From Polytrichum commune (taxonomy: Eukaryota > Streptophyta > Polytrichopsida > Polytrichales > Polytrichaceae): a DNA stretch of 64,000 nucleotides. The DNA lies in the NCBI GenBank assembly GCA_950295325.1, contig OX485805.1:52414758-52478757 (forward strand), given 5' to 3'. Shown piece after piece: positions 60,328-64,000 of the stretch. Under the pieces are notes generated by a model, which saw only the letters and a list, made by a program, of their open reading frames with translations, was not told the DNA's origin and searched no databases. The stretch's first letter is position 1. Each line of letters opens with the position of its first letter. Both the position numbers and the translations under genes were made by a program.

Positions 60328-60485
60328 AGAGTTTGAGAAATAAGCGGTTAAAGTTCAAGACTTTATGAAACTACTAGTCGTTATAGAGGAATTTAATTAA
60401 TAAACAACTATCAAAAATATCAATATGCAACCGGTTGGACTGGGAAACACTAGAATATTGGCAAATTATGCTCAAAAATCTCCCT
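60328..60485 (+). repeat. Dispersed repeat J, copy 2
   Basis: Matches the repeat inserted in the decayed ERG promoter copy at 1945-2120. Confidence 0.6.
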
Positions 60486-61344
60486 GGCCATTGCTTCCTT
60501 GTTGTCCCCATCACCCCCCAAAAAGAAATTCAATTGTGTTTGCCTCCCCTCCTTGGCTTCCGGCTTCAATTGGGGTCAACCAAAAAGGTAAAGTAATAAG
60601 TGTATGTTGGTGGCTCACTCGGCCTTCAAGTTGGGGTTCCCAATGAGCACCAAAGAGCGGGCCCGGGGGGGGGGACAAGCGAACCAAAAATATCATTGAA
60701 CCACAAATTAAACAAAACAAAACAAACTCCAACAAGTTGTAGATTCACCGTTCCTTTCACCATGTGAATTATAACATTAGGAGGAGGTATCACTCGCTTT
60801 TAAACTTGAACCAAAGTGTAGTAGGTCATTTGGTTCACTATGACTAGCTTGCTTCAATGCTTCGGTGATCTTGTTGTTGAGCTTCTCAGTCCATCTATTG
60901 TCATGGAATCAATCCTTGAAAGTTATGCAGCTTTGTTTTGTGTTTATAGGGGTTATGCAAGTGTTGTGACATAATTCACTAAAGAACTTCTCTTCCGTAT
61001 TGGTCCGGCATGTGCGACCCGTAAAAGTAGTGTAGTCCACATCGTGGTGGATTCACAAGCTTTAGGCTCCAATCCACCAAACATCGTAGCAGCAAGGTGG
61101 ATAAACCCCCTATTCATCTTGTTATAGGCATCGCGGTTGCTAATGCCACTCAAGCTATGTGGGTGGCAAGCTGGCACATGCCGCTACCGCATGCACTTAG
61201 GTGGGTCTAGGTAGTAGACACAAAGAGAGTCTTTTATTTCTTGAAACACCCCCCCCCCCCCCTCCTCCTCCTTAGGTGCAGATTAACGACAATGATATTG
61301 AGGTTTTCTTATTGTGTATGTAAGACACAACCATGGGCGTTCAA

Positions 61345-61715
61345 CCAATGTCGGTCTGGTATATAGATGAATATGTGACATCAATAATCAACATCAATAA
61401 TGGTCTCAAAAAACCTACCCACGGGTATTAGAATGTAAATATTTGTCAAATATTAATATTTAATGTATATATCAAGAGGATTTCATATTCATACCATACC
61501 AAAGCATATTGATACGATGGCAATTTTGCCTAGGTATCAAGGTTCTTCCATGGTATATACACATGAATGGTATTGATATATATATATATATATATATATA
61601 ACTATAACTATAATTATTTCCCAAACATCCATAACTTTTTGTATCAAAAATTTGTGAAAGCCTCATTATATACACCCGAGTGGCGGAGCCAAAAAAAACT
61701 AGTACTATACTCACA
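61345..61715 (+). mobile_element. MITE family C, copy 7, with (TA)n
   Basis: CCAATGTCGGTCTGGTATATAG at the left end (first 15: CCAATGTCGGTCTGG), ATCAATAATCAACATCAATAA, CATATTGATAC and GGTATCAAGGTTCTT follow in family order. A (TA)n run at 61575-61601 lies inside. Confidence 0.65.
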
Positions 61716-63370
61716 CCAGTTTCAACCCACCTCAAGCTTGCAGGCCAACTTAAGGTTAGGGTGGCTTGGATGTATACTTTTCAAGAGGGGCCCACTTCCG
61801 AAACACAAAACATATGAAACACAAAAATATATGAAACACAAAATTATCGCGAGGTGATTAGCAAATCCAAATAGCTTATAATTTCATGAGCTCGTATGGG
61901 CCTCTTAGCCAGAGCTTTGCAACAACCCAAAAACATTACACACCTTAGAATTCGTTATGGAATAAATGTATGCGGATGAATGTAGAAACTATAGAACTAT
62001 TAAGGATGAAACTGAGTTAACTTGTTTAACCAAAATGGACCTTTCAATTTATACAACTTTGTCTTGAAAATTTGGACACTTCCATGATCCATCCACTAAA
62101 GCTAACAACGAAAATGGGCTATAAAAACCGCCTCATGTAATATGGGGGTGGATGTATTATGGAGTATACACAAGGTTGATGAATGGATTCATACATGTTG
62201 ATACATGTCCTACGAGATGCATTGTCATATGAAAGTGCCTACTACTAAGTTTTGTACGATTTTATGTAAATCAGTTATGATTTCTATATATATCCTTGTT
62301 TGATTCTTGTTATTTCTCATTGATCGTGTTATATTCCAGCAATTGCAATCTTGAAGATTATAATACACAGTGTTTTAACACAAATCAAATTGATTAAAGA
62401 AATTGTTGTTGTCCAATCCCCGTCGAAATTTGTGCATTTTTCTTGATTCCATTGTAGTCAAACTTGATTACAAAATGTGACAATTGTTGTGAAAGTCAAG
62501 ATTGAGAGACTAAATTTAGGATATGAGAATATTCTAAATGAATCACTACACTCGTAATGAAGTATAGAGTAATTTATAGTGCATTTTCAATTGGACAAGG
62601 AATGTGCTTACTAACTTTAGGACATATTGTAAGCAATTGTGTTTCCATTGATAAATTATTTCATATATCTTGCCCATTTGTAGTCTTCATTTTGCATGAG
62701 AGCTCTTCGGAAGGCTAAAAAAATAGATGCACTTTTTAGATGGTCTGTCAAGGTGGATCGTACATTTCAATTGATGTGGCTTTGACATGTTGTTGTTTTT
62801 TAATAAAGTGGTTTCACTTTATCTCAAACACACTTGTCTACTATACACAAAACAAAGTAAATAAGCAAGTATTGACAAAATGTTTAAGAAAACATGTAAT
62901 AAACAATATTTGGCATTGAAGCACATGTGTCCGTCATGTCCAAGATTTCAGAATGTACATATTGCAATGAATTTTTCAAAATACATAAATATTGTTCAAG
63001 TGTCGTGCCTAACCTTTTGATCATTCCAAATATTATATCGCATCAAGTCTCAAGAAATTAGAGTATAAAGGCAAAAACATGTCCATGTTGGTCCAAATGT
63101 ACAATATTTTGGATGACATGATATATCACGTGATTTGCACTAATTTTTCATAAACCGAATTAGTATAACTTTTGAGTTGAAAATTAGTGTGCATTAGTTT
63201 ACATACTTTATCTATTCCTCCTTTCCTCTTCTAGTCATAAGGGGACATTCCAAACACAAAAAGGAATTTTAAAGAAAGTAATAAAAATCAAATCTAACAA
63301 TCTAAACATACCACCTTATTTTAGTTATTAAATATACAAGGTCCTTGCAATCGCTTATATTTGTCATCTA
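61716..63370. other. AT-rich, nothing recognised
   Basis: No gene, terminal repeat or family match noticed. Confidence 0.45.
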
Positions 63371-63869
63371 AGGGCCACTTCATACAGGAGCCAAGAGCGG
63401 TGATCATGAAATTGTGAGAGCCCAAAAGAAAGTGTCCAAAGGCCCCCAATACACCTCCAAAATCATGTAGTGTGGTCATGGATCCTCAAGTGTAGTGTGA
63501 AGTCATATGTGACCAGGCCCTCAACAAAATGTTAATTTAATGAATTTCTATTCATGCAGGTCTTCACACATGATAAATTAGAATAATTCAATGGTTGTGG
63601 GCGTTCAGAGTGCCATGGTCTCCCGTTTTTGTGTGAGGCCTACCTCCAAGAGGTGGTCTTTGAAAATAATCCAAGTGACCATGAAACATGATTCATTTGA
63701 TGCCATGTAAGAATTCATGTGGACTTTACATCCATCTGACATTCACATACTCCGTTGGTCCCTCAAGCGTAGTGTGAAGCGAACTTGGACCGGCTCCACC
63801 GTTTCCACCAATGAGAGTGCTTGAAGTGTAATGGTCACGGACTCTCAATCTTCTGTGTGAAATGGCCCT
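63371..63869 (+). mobile_element. MITE family A, copy 3 (499 bp)
   Basis: A full-length direct match to 25210-25709. Ends AGGGCCACTTCA and the complement of TGAAATGGCCCT are inverted. TGTCATC stands on both sides (63362-63368 and 63872-63878), two bases away from each end, consistent with a 7-8 bp target duplication. Confidence 0.82.
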
Positions 63870-63924
63870 AATGTCATCATATCACTTGTGGTTACCTTTT
63901 GAGTAATATTGTCATGGAGACTAC

Positions 63925-64000
63925 TCTTAGGAGCAGTTTACACTATGGACCACGAAGTCGGACCAGGGCATTGTAAGAGCATTGATTGGCTGTTGAACTC
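63925..64000 (+). mobile_element. Possible left end of the element family seen in CCDC40 intron 8
   Basis: CTTAGGAGCAGTTTACACTA with GGACCACG resembles both ends of 20650-21578. The rest is cut off by the window end. Confidence 0.35.

Larger units (their letters stand above)
57800..60850 (+). repeat. Four diverged copies of repeat family H
   Basis: Blocks GCATGGATGGCC-GCTTTTGTTGG, CCAAC-AAAAGG, CTTTCTATTGGTGGCTC, CCAATG-GCAC-AAAGAGCGG and ACACTAAGGT-GCATG recur near 57820-57985, 58765-59010, 59215-59580 and 60535-60830, in the same orientation. No coding remnant was seen. Confidence 0.6.

Noticed and set aside
1-64000. CRISPR arrays, operons or prokaryotic features
   Set aside because: Spliced genes, microsatellites and plant transposons show a plant nuclear genome; the tandem repeats have no spacer structure.

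Overview
This is nuclear DNA from a land plant. Four multi-exon protein genes can be read in a window otherwise filled with decayed transposons, MITEs and simple repeats: an Era-type organellar GTPase (ERG), the axonemal ruler protein CCDC40, a two-RRM glycine-rich hnRNP, and a cytosolic Cu/Zn superoxide dismutase. The hnRNP, ERG and SOD sequences look like those of vascular and non-vascular land plants. An intact CCDC40 implies motile, flagellated sperm, which excludes flowering plants and conifers. It points to a free-sporing plant (fern, lycophyte or bryophyte) or a cycad/Ginkgo-type seed plant. The transposon-rich spacing and kilobase introns favour a large genome such as a fern or homosporous lycophyte, but the sequence alone does not settle this.

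Layout. 1-1.0 kb: 3' end of a non-LTR retrotransposon. 1.8-3.4 kb: ERG promoter together with a decayed tandem copy of itself that has taken a repeat insertion. 3.47-8.05 kb: ERG, 9 exons, + strand; intron 1 holds a ~240-bp degenerate satellite. 9.50-23.88 kb: CCDC40, 10 coding exons, + strand, 904 aa. Its introns carry several DNA transposons, including one hAT-like family present in opposite orientations in introns 2 and 6, the first copy with a second element nested inside it. 24-37 kb: gene-free, built of at least five MITE or dispersed-repeat families, some nested. 37.5-39.3 kb: hnRNP, 2 coding exons, + strand, behind long CT tracts. 43-47 kb: wrecks of a Ty3/gypsy retrotransposon and a PIF/Harbinger transposase. 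48.2-51.7 kb: Cu/Zn SOD, 7 exons, - strand, with MITEs in intron 2 and a tandem triplication just upstream of its TATA box. 52.5-64 kb: further repeats, no gene recognised.

All exon joins were worked out by hand from GT/AG sites, reading phase and remembered family alignments. The four coding sums are divisible by three (1299, 2715, 1545 and 471 nt) with no internal stop. The genes do not form a pathway: ERG assists organellar ribosome assembly, CCDC40 acts only in flagella, the hnRNP in RNA processing, and the SOD in superoxide removal. What links the window is heavy colonisation by short inverted-repeat elements. Several have readable target-site duplications, and they sit in introns and promoters of otherwise intact genes.
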